Below are positions 7,563 through 15,877 of a stretch of 64,000 nt of DNA, in pieces (the first letter of the stretch is position 1; every line of letters begins with the position of its first letter). The position numbers and the translations under genes are program-made. This DNA is from Paramicrobacterium fandaimingii. GTDB taxonomy: Bacteria; Actinomycetota; Actinomycetes; Actinomycetales; Microbacteriaceae. Where the stretch lies: contig NZ_CP061170.1 in assembly GCF_011751745.2 (NCBI RefSeq), positions 2,542,001 to 2,606,000 on the forward strand. Reading direction: 5' to 3'. The notes under the pieces were generated by a model, which saw only the letters and a program-made list of their open reading frames with translations, searched no databases and was not told where the DNA came from.

Positions 7563-8566
7563 CAGATATGACCGGCGTGCAGAAGGCAGCGATCGTCTTG
7601 ATGTCACTGGAGCGTGAGCGCGCGGCAGAGGTGATGAAGCAGTTCACGGATGCCGAGGCGGAAGAGATCACCGCCGAGATCATTCGCATTCGCCGCGTCG
7701 ACGGTGAAACCGCGGAGGGCGCCCTCACCGAGTTTCACACGCTCGCAACGCAGCAGCTCTTCCAGGGGCGGGGCGGGCGCGACGTCGCCGCGGGAATTCT
7801 CGAGGCATCGTTCGGCTCTGAGCGGGCCGAGACGGTGATGACCCGCGTCACATCGAGCCTCGCGGGCAAGTCGTTCGAGTTTCTCTCGGTGGCAGACCCG
7901 GGCCAGGTCGTCTCGCTGCTCGATGGCGAGCTCCCCCAGACGATTGCTCTCGTTCTCGCGCACCTCACGCCTGCGCAGGCATCCGCTGTGCTCGCCACCC
8001 TCCCCGACCCGCGCCGCACCGATGTCGCACAGTGCATCGCCACAATGGGAACGGCAACCCAAGAGGCGATCACGATCGTCGCAGACACGCTCAAGTCGCG
8101 CACGGGCGGGGTCTTTCCGCAACGCGACAACACCGGAGTCGTCGGCGGAGTTCAGCCGCTCGTCGAGATCATCAACCGGTCGGATGCCGCGACGGAGAAG
8201 GCGCTTCTCGAGAGCCTCGAGGCGCGCGACGCCGAGCTCGCCGAAGACGTGCGCTCGCGCATGCTGACATTTGCCGACATCGTTCGACTCGGCCAGAGGG
8301 ACGTGCAGCTTGTGCTGCGCGGAATCGACACGACGGTGCTCGCGACCGCCATGAAGGGTGCGAGCGATCCCGTCGCCGAGGTGATTCGCGCCAACCTCTC
8401 AGAGCGCAACCGTGCCCTGCTCGATGACGAGACCGAGAACCTTGGCCCCGTGCGCGTGTCGCAGGTGGAGGAGGCGCGATCAGAGATCGTGCGCGTCATC
8501 CGCACTCTCGAATCGCAGGGCGACATCACCGTTCAGCGCGCCGACGAGGAGGCGTATGTCTACTGA
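7559..8566 (+). CDS. fliG: Flagellar motor switch protein FliG
   Basis: This 335-residue rotor protein couples MotA torque to the MS ring. The start TGVQKAAIVLMSLERERAAEVM is the FliG N-domain. The C-terminal domain contains the charged torque helix (TFADIVRLGQRDVQLVLRGI). Length matches the family. An in-frame ATG also exists at 7568; 7559 is preferred for its ATGA coupling with fliF. It overlaps fliH by 11 bp. Confidence 0.96.
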   Translation: MTDMTGVQKAAIVLMSLERERAAEVMKQFTDAEAEEITAEIIRIRRVDGETAEGALTEFHTLATQQLFQGRGGRDVAAGILEASFGSERAETVMTRVTSSLAGKSFEFLSVADPGQVVSLLDGELPQTIALVLAHLTPAQASAVLATLPDPRRTDVAQCIATMGTATQEAITIVADTLKSRTGGVFPQRDNTGVVGGVQPLVEIINRSDAATEKALLESLEARDAELAEDVRSRMLTFADIVRLGQRDVQLVLRGIDTTVLATAMKGASDPVAEVIRANLSERNRALLDDETENLGPVRVSQVEEARSEIVRVIRTLESQGDITVQRADEEAYVY

Positions 8567-9161
8567 CGGTTTCACTCCAGGCATCTTTCCCCGCATCACC
8601 ACTCCCGAGTCGGAGCGGGAGGTCGAGCGTGCGCGGCTCAGCGGCTACGCCGCCGGACACGCGGAGGGAATGCGCGCGGCTGCCGAGGCAGCAGCGGCCC
8701 AGCGCGCCCGCATCGATGCCGAGAACACGGTTCTGCGCCGCGAGCAGGTGCGCCAGCTTGAGCGCGCGACAGAGATTCTCGATGCCGCGGCGCTGTCTCT
8801 CGCCCACCGCGAAGAGACCCTCCTCTCGGCAGCGCAGAGCCACGTGGAGAGCCTCGCCGTCGACCTCGCCGAAGCCGTGATCGCCCGCGAGCTCGACTCC
8901 GACGATGAGTCGGCGAGGAACGCTCTGCACCGCGCGCTCTCTGTCGTCGATGTGCACGCGCTCAGCGGTGTGCGGCTCAACCCCGCTGACATCGACGTTC
9001 TGCATCGACGGGGTGGGGAGACGGCGCCGATCCCGCTCGTTGCCGACCCGACCGTTGCGGTTGGCGACGCTGTTGCCATGCTCGAAGACGGCACGATCGA
9101 CGCCCGCCTCGACGCGGCATTCGCCCGCGTGCGTTCCGCCCTCAGCGAGGGACGATCATGA
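8556..9161 (+). CDS. fliH: Flagellar export ATPase regulator FliH
   Basis: This ~201-residue protein has an Ala/Glu/Arg-rich coiled-coil N-half, including YAAGHAEGMRAAAEAAAAQ with the GxxxG-like repeats of FliH, and a C-terminal domain related to V/F-ATPase delta/E subunits (AVDLAEAVIARELDSDDES). It should dimerise and hold FliI. The frame opens further upstream, but the ATG at 8556 lies in the fliG end and gives normal length. Confidence 0.9.
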   Translation: MSTDGFTPGIFPRITTPESEREVERARLSGYAAGHAEGMRAAAEAAAAQRARIDAENTVLRREQVRQLERATEILDAAALSLAHREETLLSAAQSHVESLAVDLAEAVIARELDSDDESARNALHRALSVVDVHALSGVRLNPADIDVLHRRGGETAPIPLVADPTVAVGDAVAMLEDGTIDARLDAAFARVRSALSEGRS

Positions 9162-10456
9162 CGCTCGCCTGGCCAGAGATCATCGAAACAGCGCGCCCCG
9201 AACGGCTCGGAACCGTCTCGCAGGTTCTCGGGCTGGGCGTCGACGTGCGCGGTCTGACCTGCGCCGTCGGCGACATGGTGACGATTGCCGGCGGCATCGA
9301 CGCCGAGGTCGTCGCCACGAGCAACGGGCAGCTGCGCTGCATGCCGCTGACGCCCATGACCGGCATCACTGTGGGCGATGCTGTGCACTCGAACGGGCGG
9401 CCGCTCTCGGTGCCGACGGGCCCGGCATTGCTCGGGCGCGTGCTTGACGGACTCGGGCGTCCGATCGACGGCAAGGGCCCGCTCACGGATGCTCCTCGAG
9501 TGACCCTCGATCACCAGCCGCCGTCGGTGATGGGCCGCAACAGAATCGCCACTCCGCTCACGCTCGGCGTGCGCGCGCTCGACACGCTCACGACAACCGG
9601 CGTCGGTCAGCGGCTCGGCCTGTTCGCGGGCTCCGGCGTGGGCAAATCGTCGCTGATGTCGATGATCGCCAGGGGAACCGACGCTCAGGTCTCGGTGATC
9701 GCGCTGGTCGGCGAGCGCGGTCGCGAGGTGCGCGAATTCATCGAAGACGATCTGGGCCCCGAGGGTCTTGCCCGATCCGTCGTCGTCGTCTCCACATCGG
9801 ACCAACCGGCGATGGCTCGCCTGCGGGCATCCTTCGTCGCAACGCGCATCGCCGAGGCATTTCGCGATGACGGCTTCGACGCCATGCTCATGATGGACTC
9901 GCTGACCCGCGTCGCAATGGCCCAGCGCGAGATCGGCCTCTCTGCCGGCGAACCTCCGGCCACGCGCGGCTATCCGCCGTCGACGTTCTCGGTGCTCGCG
10001 CAGCTTCTCGAACGCGCCGGAACGGATGTCGCCGGTTCGATCACCGGGCTGTACACGGTTCTCGTCGACGGCGATGACCACAACGAGCCGATTGCCGATG
10101 CGGCCCGCTCCATTCTCGACGGACACATCGTGCTCGACCGCTCGCTCGCCGTCACCGGGCACTACCCTGCCATCGATGTGCTCGGCTCCATCTCCCGCGT
10201 TGCGGGAAAAATCACCTCGGCGGGGCAGCGCGCACGCGCGACGAGCCTTCGCACGGTTCTCGCCGCGCGGCGAGAGGCAAGCGATCTCATCGACGTCGGC
10301 GCATACCAGCCGGGGGCAAACCCGCGAGTGGATGCCGCCGTTGCCAACGAGCGCGGCATCTCCGAGTTCCTCACCCAAAGCATCGACGACGTCGTCACCG
10401 CCGAGGAGTCGTGGCGCCAGCTTGACCGCCTTGTGTCGACGTTCGGAGGCGTCTGA
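9158..10456 (+). CDS. fliI: Flagellum-specific ATPase FliI
   Basis: This 432-residue hexameric ATPase serves the flagellar type III export gate. Walker A GSGVGKSS is at residues 158-165. Walker B (FDAMLMMDSLTR) and the GLSAGEPPATRGYPPS segment place it firmly in the FliI/YscN family and not among F1-beta subunits. It overlaps fliH by 4 bp and fliJ by 1 bp. Confidence 0.97.
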   Translation: MTLAWPEIIETARPERLGTVSQVLGLGVDVRGLTCAVGDMVTIAGGIDAEVVATSNGQLRCMPLTPMTGITVGDAVHSNGRPLSVPTGPALLGRVLDGLGRPIDGKGPLTDAPRVTLDHQPPSVMGRNRIATPLTLGVRALDTLTTTGVGQRLGLFAGSGVGKSSLMSMIARGTDAQVSVIALVGERGREVREFIEDDLGPEGLARSVVVVSTSDQPAMARLRASFVATRIAEAFRDDGFDAMLMMDSLTRVAMAQREIGLSAGEPPATRGYPPSTFSVLAQLLERAGTDVAGSITGLYTVLVDGDDHNEPIADAARSILDGHIVLDRSLAVTGHYPAIDVLGSISRVAGKITSAGQRARATSLRTVLAARREASDLIDVGAYQPGANPRVDAAVANERGISEFLTQSIDDVVTAEESWRQLDRLVSTFGGV

Positions 10457-10878
10457 TGGCCCGAAAGTTCGCCCTCACCGGCCTGCTCAGGCTGAGGAGC
10501 ATCCAACAGCGTCAGGCGGCAGAGCGGCTCTCGCGTGAGACGATGAATGCCCGCCAAGCCGAGACGCGTGAACGCCACGCCCGCGCCGCGCTCGGCTCGT
10601 CTGGCACGGAGGCCGTCGACGTGCGCACGCTGGCCGCCCTGGCGGCATCCCGAGTCGCCGCCCGCAGCCAGCTCGCCGAACTGACAAACCTCACCGAGCA
10701 GCACGTCACGGCCCGCGACGAGGCCGCGCACGCGCACGCGCTTGCGAAGCGCGAGGAGAAGAGCCTCGAGAAGCTCAAAGACGCGCACGACGACCGCGAA
10801 CGCACAGCAGATCTGCGTGCGGAACAGGCAGTTCTCGACGAGATAGCCACAACCAGGTGGACGGAGACCGACTCATGA
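10456..10878 (+). CDS. fliJ: Flagellar export protein FliJ
   Basis: This 140-residue protein is almost entirely Arg/Glu/Ala-rich and should form an antiparallel coiled coil. The N-terminus FALTGLLRLRSIQQRQAAERL matches the F..L..LL..R...E..A pattern of FliJ. It would act as the stalk of the FliI ring and recycle chaperones. Identification relies on that pattern and on its place right after fliI. Confidence 0.85.
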   Translation: MARKFALTGLLRLRSIQQRQAAERLSRETMNARQAETRERHARAALGSSGTEAVDVRTLAALAASRVAARSQLAELTNLTEQHVTARDEAAHAHALAKREEKSLEKLKDAHDDRERTADLRAEQAVLDEIATTRWTETDS

Positions 10879-11561
10879 GCCTCACAGTCGCACTCGAGCG
10901 CATCAGCGACATCCAAACGCAGATTCACCAGCTCACCACGCCGGCCACAACGACGCCGACGTCTGCGGCGCCGGCGGCAGCAACCAGCTTCGCCGCAGCC
11001 CTCGACGCGGCCGGAACGGCGCCGAACGGCGGCGTCTCAGGAACCGACATCGTCGATCAGGCACGAAGCTACATCGGGGTTCCCTACGTGTTCGGCGGCG
11101 AAGACCGGTCGGGCATCGACTGCTCCGGCCTCGTGCAGCGCGTTCTCGCCGACCTCGGCATCGACGCACCGCGCGTTGTGCAGGATCAGGCAGACATCGG
11201 CGTTGAGGTTCCCTCGCTCGATCAGGCGCAGCCAGGCGACCTTCTCGTCGTGAAGGGCGAGGGCCACATTGTGATCTACGCCGGCGACGGCAAGATCATC
11301 CACGCGCCGCGGCCTGGAAAGAGCGTCGAGCTCGTCGACAACTACCTTTCGCCGTCTGAGATTTCGACGATTCGCCGCGTTGTGCCGTCGGCGGATGCTG
11401 CCGCCTCAGCGTCCGTCGCCGGTCTCGGTGGCGCGAACGCCTCCCTGATGAGCATGCTGGGCCTCGGCGGCTCCTCCGTGACCGGCACATCTGACTCGTC
11501 GCAGGCACAGTTGCTGGCGATGCTGCGATCTGGCTTTCTCAGTCAGGCGGCCGGACAATGA
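10875..11561 (+). CDS. NlpC/P60 peptidoglycan hydrolase of the flagellar operon
   Basis: This 228-residue protein has a C40 peptidase domain at about residues 55-175. The nucleophile is Cys83 in GIDCSGLVQRVLADLGI, and the catalytic His is probably His131 in GEGHIVIYAGDGKIIHAP. There is no classical signal peptide, so it may leave through the flagellar export gate, as FlgJ does. The N-terminus is helical (MSLTVALERISDIQTQIHQL). It probably opens the wall for the rod in place of the FlgJ muramidase. ATG 10875 (ATGA with fliJ) is preferred over the upstream GTG. Confidence 0.88.
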   Translation: MSLTVALERISDIQTQIHQLTTPATTTPTSAAPAAATSFAAALDAAGTAPNGGVSGTDIVDQARSYIGVPYVFGGEDRSGIDCSGLVQRVLADLGIDAPRVVQDQADIGVEVPSLDQAQPGDLLVVKGEGHIVIYAGDGKIIHAPRPGKSVELVDNYLSPSEISTIRRVVPSADAAASASVAGLGGANASLMSMLGLGGSSVTGTSDSSQAQLLAMLRSGFLSQAAGQ

Positions 11562-13075
11562 CGAACATCGCACTGATCGCGCCCGGGGCGTCGCCCGCGC
11601 CTGAGCGTCGGACGAGCGGGACCGCAGGCGGCGTCTCCGCCTTCGACGAGGCGTTTACAGCTGCGGCGTCGGCGAACGCGCGCGGCGCGGAACCGACAGC
11701 GACGCCGACCGAGCGGCGGCCGGATGCTCACCGGTCGACGACGCACAGCACAGAATCTGCAGACGGCGAGAGCACGGCGACCGCCGACAGTGTGCTCCCC
11801 GCCCAGCCTCGAGCACACACGGAAGCCGGCGCGGCACTCACGGCAGACCCCGATGCTGCCGCGGAAGCACAGGCGACGACGGTCACCACAGACAGCGAGC
11901 CCGGCGGCGAATCCAGCGGCCAGGCCGACGTGATGCCCGAGTCAGCGGCAGATTCGCCTGCGCCGAGCACCCTCACGACACCCGCCGCGGGAACAGCCAC
12001 GGGCACAGGCACAGCCACAGGCGCTGGCACGGCCGAGAGCGCAGCGGCCTCCGCTCCCACTGACCCTTCCGTCACGACGCAGCCTGCGACAGAAGCCCGC
12101 GCGGCCTCGGCCGCCGTCGCCGCGACGACGCCCGCTTCCACGCGCACAGCTCCCGACGCAACGTCAACGAGGCAACGCGCCGTCCGCACAGAAGCACACC
12201 CGACCAGCACAGTGGCACACCCGACCGGCACAGAGGCTGCTGCCTCGACCGTCGACACGGCAGCCCCAACGCCCGCGGCTCCAGCATCAGTCGCGACACC
12301 GGCGTCGGCACCCAGCTCACCCGTGGGTGCCGCGGCGGGAGCAGCGCTGCCGATCGCCCCCGGCACAGTGCCCGCCACAGTGCCCGCCACACCACCCGCC
12401 ACTCCCGACTCCGGCACGACCGCCGCCGGGTCCGTTGGGCGCACGGCGGCTCTGACCGACCCGAGCGCGGCACCCGATACTCCACCTGTCGGCGTCACGG
12501 CATCGGGAACCGCCGCGACGACTCCGACGCAAGCGGCGCCCGCCGCGACTGCCGCGCCCCCGCCAAGACCGCCTCTGGCACCGCAGCTGAGCGCTCCGGT
12601 GCTCGCCATGGCTCGGGCAGGAAACGGTGATCACCAGCTCACGGTCACGGTCTCACCCGAGAGCCTCGGCCCCGTCACCGTGCGAGCGCACATCACCGGA
12701 ACCACGATGCACATCGAATTGTTCGCACCGACGGATGCCGGGCGCGACGCGATTCGTCAGGTGATGGCAGACCTGCGGCGAGACCTCGCCGGTGTCTCTC
12801 CCCACGCGGCACTCGTGCTTTCGACAAACGACCAACCGGGGTCGGGGCAGGGCTCCGGCGGTGCCGGGGGTGGCTCCGCGAACGCGCAGGGGCAGCCCGG
12901 TTCCGGAAACTCGCAGAGCCTCCTCAGCCAGCAGGAACGCTCGGGCTCGCAGGCAGCACAGCGTGACAACCGCGGCGCGCCGCACGACGACGCCGTGCCC
13001 GCAGACGGGGTGCCGGCGCAATCGCCTGCGCCGCAGCATCCGTCCCCTCTGACGACAATCGACGTCTTCGCCTGA
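11558..13075 (+). CDS. fliK: Flagellar hook-length control protein FliK
   Basis: This 505-residue protein is a long Ala/Thr/Pro/Ser-rich, probably unstructured ruler (residues ~25-340). It is followed by the compact hook-length domain LTVTVSPESLGPVTVRAHI (~residues 365-425), which switches FlhB specificity. A Gly/Ser/Gln-rich tail follows. Short internal repeats of ~12-21 bp are visible around 12195-12240 and 12365-12400 and may let the ruler length drift. It overlaps the upstream gene by ATGA. Confidence 0.9.
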   Translation: MTNIALIAPGASPAPERRTSGTAGGVSAFDEAFTAAASANARGAEPTATPTERRPDAHRSTTHSTESADGESTATADSVLPAQPRAHTEAGAALTADPDAAAEAQATTVTTDSEPGGESSGQADVMPESAADSPAPSTLTTPAAGTATGTGTATGAGTAESAAASAPTDPSVTTQPATEARAASAAVAATTPASTRTAPDATSTRQRAVRTEAHPTSTVAHPTGTEAAASTVDTAAPTPAAPASVATPASAPSSPVGAAAGAALPIAPGTVPATVPATPPATPDSGTTAAGSVGRTAALTDPSAAPDTPPVGVTASGTAATTPTQAAPAATAAPPPRPPLAPQLSAPVLAMARAGNGDHQLTVTVSPESLGPVTVRAHITGTTMHIELFAPTDAGRDAIRQVMADLRRDLAGVSPHAALVLSTNDQPGSGQGSGGAGGGSANAQGQPGSGNSQSLLSQQERSGSQAAQRDNRGAPHDDAVPADGVPAQSPAPQHPSPLTTIDVFA

Positions 13076-13089
13076 CCGAAAGGATCACC

Positions 13090-13509
13090 ATGCCCACTGT
13101 CGACCCCGTCTCTTCAACGGGTCTGTACACCAGCACGGTCACGCCCGCGCAAGACCGCAAGCAGACTCTCGACTCCGAGGTGTTCATGCAGCTGCTCGTC
13201 ACGCAGCTCAAGAACCAAGACCCGAGCTCGCCCATGAACACAAACGAGATGATCTCGCAGACGACGCAGCTCGCCATGATGGAGCAGCTCACGGCGATGG
13301 CCACGACGTCGAACGAGAACTTCGCGCTGAGCATGCGGCAGACCGCCGCATCGCTTCTCGGTCAGCAGGCGAGCTACCTCGACGCTGACGGCGAGTCCCA
13401 GACGGGCCTCGTCACCTCAATCTCGTTCGCCGAATCGGTGCCGCAGGTCACCATCGGCGACAAAACTGTCCCGCTCGACGCCGTGTCGGGCATGAGCACC
13501 ACACCCTGA
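13090..13509 (+). CDS. flgD: Hook-capping protein FlgD, short form
   Basis: This 139-residue protein carries the core FlgD motif (SEVFMQLLVTQLKNQDPSSP, then MNTNEMISQTTQLAMMEQL). It is much shorter than enterobacterial FlgD and lacks the tandem C-terminal Ig/Tudor domains, as in several Gram-positives. The ribosome site GAAAGGA lies 6-9 nt upstream. It scaffolds assembly of FlgE, encoded next. Confidence 0.93.
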   Translation: MPTVDPVSSTGLYTSTVTPAQDRKQTLDSEVFMQLLVTQLKNQDPSSPMNTNEMISQTTQLAMMEQLTAMATTSNENFALSMRQTAASLLGQQASYLDADGESQTGLVTSISFAESVPQVTIGDKTVPLDAVSGMSTTP

Positions 13510-13530
13510 AACTCATAGAAAGGCAGCACA

Positions 13531-14691
13531 ATGCTCCGCTCGCTCTACTCCGGCATTTCGGGCCTTCGCTCTCACCAGACGATGCTCGACGTCACCGGAA
13601 ACAACATCGCCAACGTCAATACGACGGCCTTCAAGGCATCGTCTGTGCAGTTTCAAGACACGCTGTCGCAGCTTGTCAAGAACTCGACTCTGCCCCAGCA
13701 GAACACCGGCGGCTCCAACCCGGCCCAGGTCGGGCTCGGCGTGCAGGTCGCCGGCATCTCGACGAACTTCGCGCAGGGTGCTGCGCAGTCAACCGGTGTG
13801 CCCACCGACTTGATGATCGCGGGCGATGGCTTCTTCATCGTGCAGTCGGGAAACGAAACGCTCTACACGCGAAACGGCGGGTTCTCGTTTGACGCGCAGG
13901 GCCGCATGGTGAGCGCCGACGGCGCCTTCGTGCAGGGGTGGACGGCCACGAACGGTGTGATCACCCCGGGCAGCGCCATCGGATCGATCACGCTTCCCGT
14001 CGGTGCCGTATCGCCTGCGGCCGCGACAAACTCTGCGACAGTGACGGGAAACCTGCCGTCTGACACGCCCGTCGGCGACGAGCTCGTGCGCGACTTCACC
14101 GTCTACGACAACGAAGGAACATCAGACACTCTGACGCTGACATTCACCCGCACCGCGGGCGGATGGGACGTCGCCACAGACGGGGGCGCCACGACGAATC
14201 TGACCTTCGTCGACGGAGTGCTCACCGGCGGAGGCGCGCTCACGGCTGGCCCCGTCGACATCGACCTCTCGGGCGTCACCGGCTTTGCCGAGCTCTCGAC
14301 CGTTGCGGTGACCGACCAGAACGGTCGCGCCGCCGGCACACTGGAGTCGTACGCGCTGAGCGACGACGGCAGCCTCATCGGCACGTTCGGCAACGGTGAG
14401 ACCGCCGTGCTCGCTCGAGTGGCACTCGCCACGTTCACGAACCCGACGGGACTCGAGAAGGCCGGATCGTCTCAGTACCGACCGACAGTGAACTCGGGTG
14501 ACGCCGCGATCGGCACAGCCGGCGTCGCGGGCATGGGCGAGATCATCAGCGGTGCACTCGAGATGTCGAACGTCGACCTCTCGCAGGAGTTCACAAACCT
14601 CATCGTTGCCCAGCGTGGTTTCCAGGCAAACGCCCGCATCATCACAACGAGCGACGAAGTGCTTCAGGAGCTCACGAACCTGAAGCGCTAG
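13531..14691 (+). CDS. flgE: Flagellar hook protein FlgE
   Basis: This 386-residue hook subunit has the N-terminal motif SLYSGISGLRSHQTMLDVTGNNIANVNT, the middle FlgE/F/G core (GDGFFIVQSGNETLYTRNGGF) and the C-terminal axial motif VDLSQEFTNLIVAQRGFQAN. The ribosome site AGAAAGG is 7 nt upstream. No separate flgF or flgG gene follows within the window. Confidence 0.95.
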   Translation: MLRSLYSGISGLRSHQTMLDVTGNNIANVNTTAFKASSVQFQDTLSQLVKNSTLPQQNTGGSNPAQVGLGVQVAGISTNFAQGAAQSTGVPTDLMIAGDGFFIVQSGNETLYTRNGGFSFDAQGRMVSADGAFVQGWTATNGVITPGSAIGSITLPVGAVSPAAATNSATVTGNLPSDTPVGDELVRDFTVYDNEGTSDTLTLTFTRTAGGWDVATDGGATTNLTFVDGVLTGGGALTAGPVDIDLSGVTGFAELSTVAVTDQNGRAAGTLESYALSDDGSLIGTFGNGETAVLARVALATFTNPTGLEKAGSSQYRPTVNSGDAAIGTAGVAGMGEIISGALEMSNVDLSQEFTNLIVAQRGFQANARIITTSDEVLQELTNLKR

Positions 14692-14706
14692 CACCGGGCA
14701 TCTCCC

Positions 14707-14752
14707 CTGTCGGCATCCACCTGACTTACCTCAGCCGGTTGGATGCCGACAG
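14707..14752 (+). terminator. Inverted repeat after flgE
   Basis: A perfect 13-bp stem (14707-14719 with 14740-14752) encloses a 20-nt loop. There is no T-run. It may attenuate the upstream operon; its right arm also holds the GCCGACA box described separately. Confidence 0.5.
14725..14751 (+). promoter_or_regulatory. Possible FliA-type promoter of flbD-motAB (variant boxes)
   Basis: CTTA 14725-14728 and GCCGACA 14745-14751 keep the 16-nt spacing of the other flagellar promoters but differ by one base in each box. The overlap with a terminator-like hairpin makes this less certain. A predicted start at ~14758 would put the leader hairpin just downstream, as at the other promoters. Confidence 0.45.
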
Positions 14753-14763
14753 TACGCTGTGAC

Positions 14764-14800
14764 GGCCCAGGATGGGCCAGACACATTTTCCAAGGATGGA
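14764..14800 (+). promoter_or_regulatory. flbD leader with a CsrA-type hairpin and GGA-rich ribosome site
   Basis: GGCCCA (14764-14769) pairs with TGGGCC (14773-14778), leaving GGA as the loop. The core GCCCAGGATGGGC closely resembles the flagellin leader core GCCCATGGATGGGC. Two overlapping ANGGA motifs (AAGGA 14792-14796, ATGGA 14796-14800) form the ribosome site of flbD. Confidence 0.55.
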
Positions 14801-14803
14801 CCG

Positions 14804-15076
14804 ATGATCGTTGTCACTCGGCTGAACGGCAGCCAATTCGCAGTGAATCCCGATTTGATCGAGCGGATTCACGCTTCCCCCGACACCACACTCGTCATGG
14901 TCGACGGCGCCAAGTTCGTCGTCACTGAGTCGATCGACGAGGTGATCGATCGGATCGCGGCTTTCCGCGCTCGCGTGCTCTCTGAAGCAACCAGCTACCC
15001 GCGCACGACGGCTCGCGCGGCAACGCTCGGTCTCGTCGCGCCGCTCGCAGAGGCACAGTACGAAGGGAGCGAGTGA
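14804..15076 (+). CDS. flbD: FlbD-family flagellar protein
   Basis: This 90-residue protein opens with MIVVTRLNGSQFAVNPDLIERIHASPDTT, the hallmark of the small FlbD family found beside motA in many monoderm flagellar clusters. Its molecular role is poorly defined. ATG 14804 is chosen over the upstream in-frame start because it begins the conserved motif and follows AAGGATGGA. Its stop shares a base with the motA ATG. Confidence 0.9.
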   Translation: MIVVTRLNGSQFAVNPDLIERIHASPDTTLVMVDGAKFVVTESIDEVIDRIAAFRARVLSEATSYPRTTARAATLGLVAPLAEAQYEGSE

Positions 15077-15876
15077 TGGATCCCGCATTCATCATCGGGC
15101 TCGTTCTGGCGTTCGGCGCTCTTCTCGCGATGATCTCCATCGAGGGCGCCCACGTCACGGCGCTGCTTCTGCCCGCCCCCATGGTTCTGGTCTTCGGCGC
15201 CACGATCGCGGTGGGCATCGCCAGCTCCACGATGAAAGACGCACTGCTCGCCGTGAAGGCTCTGCCGAAGGTTGTGCGCGGAAAGTCCCCGTCGCTCACC
15301 GCGACGATCGACGACGTTGTGGGCTATGCCGAGCGCGCTCGTCGCGAGGGCCTGCTGTCACTGGAGAACGACGCGAACGAGGCATCCGACCCATTCGTGA
15401 AGAGCGGGCTGCAGAACATCGCAGACGGAACCGACGCCGAAGACCTGCGCATCATGCTCGAAGACGAAATCTCGACGACGGCATCCAGGAATCGCATCGC
15501 CGCACGCTTCTTCTCGCTCATGGGAGGCTTCGCGCCGACGATCGGAATCATCGGCACCGTCGTGTCTCTGACACACGTGCTCGAGCGTCTCGACACACCC
15601 GAAACGCTCGGACCGCTCATCGCCACAGCCTTCGTCGCAACACTGTGGGGTCTGCTCTCGGCCAACTTCATCTGGCTGCCCATCGGCATGCGCCTCGCTC
15701 GCCTCGGCGAGCTCGAGGTGGAGCGCAAGACACTGCTCATGGAAGGACTTCTCGCCGTGCAGGCTGGAAGCCAGCCGCGACTCGTCGACGAACGCCTGCG
15801 TGCGCTTGTCGCCGACGGTCCGTCGCGCAAGGAACGCGACAGCTCGTCAGACATCACGTCGAGCCAGGCGGCCTGA
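15076..15876 (+). CDS. motA: Flagellar motor stator protein MotA
   Basis: This 266-residue stator subunit has four hydrophobic helices: residues ~1-24, 28-52, ~150-175 and ~180-205. The conserved cytosolic and pore parts include LENDANEASDPFVKSGLQNI and GGFAPTIGIIGTVVSL, the Pro-containing TM3. It assembles 5:2 with MotB to convert ion flow into rotation. A GTG codon directly before the ATG is an alternative start. Confidence 0.95.
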   Translation: MDPAFIIGLVLAFGALLAMISIEGAHVTALLLPAPMVLVFGATIAVGIASSTMKDALLAVKALPKVVRGKSPSLTATIDDVVGYAERARREGLLSLENDANEASDPFVKSGLQNIADGTDAEDLRIMLEDEISTTASRNRIAARFFSLMGGFAPTIGIIGTVVSLTHVLERLDTPETLGPLIATAFVATLWGLLSANFIWLPIGMRLARLGELEVERKTLLMEGLLAVQAGSQPRLVDERLRALVADGPSRKERDSSSDITSSQAA

Positions 15877-15877
15877 C

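Noticed and set aside
8645..10378. 577-codon open frame on the - strand over fliH-fliI
   Set aside because: It is the complement of two clear flagellar genes, with no ribosome site and an Arg/His-rich composition typical of high-GC shadow frames.
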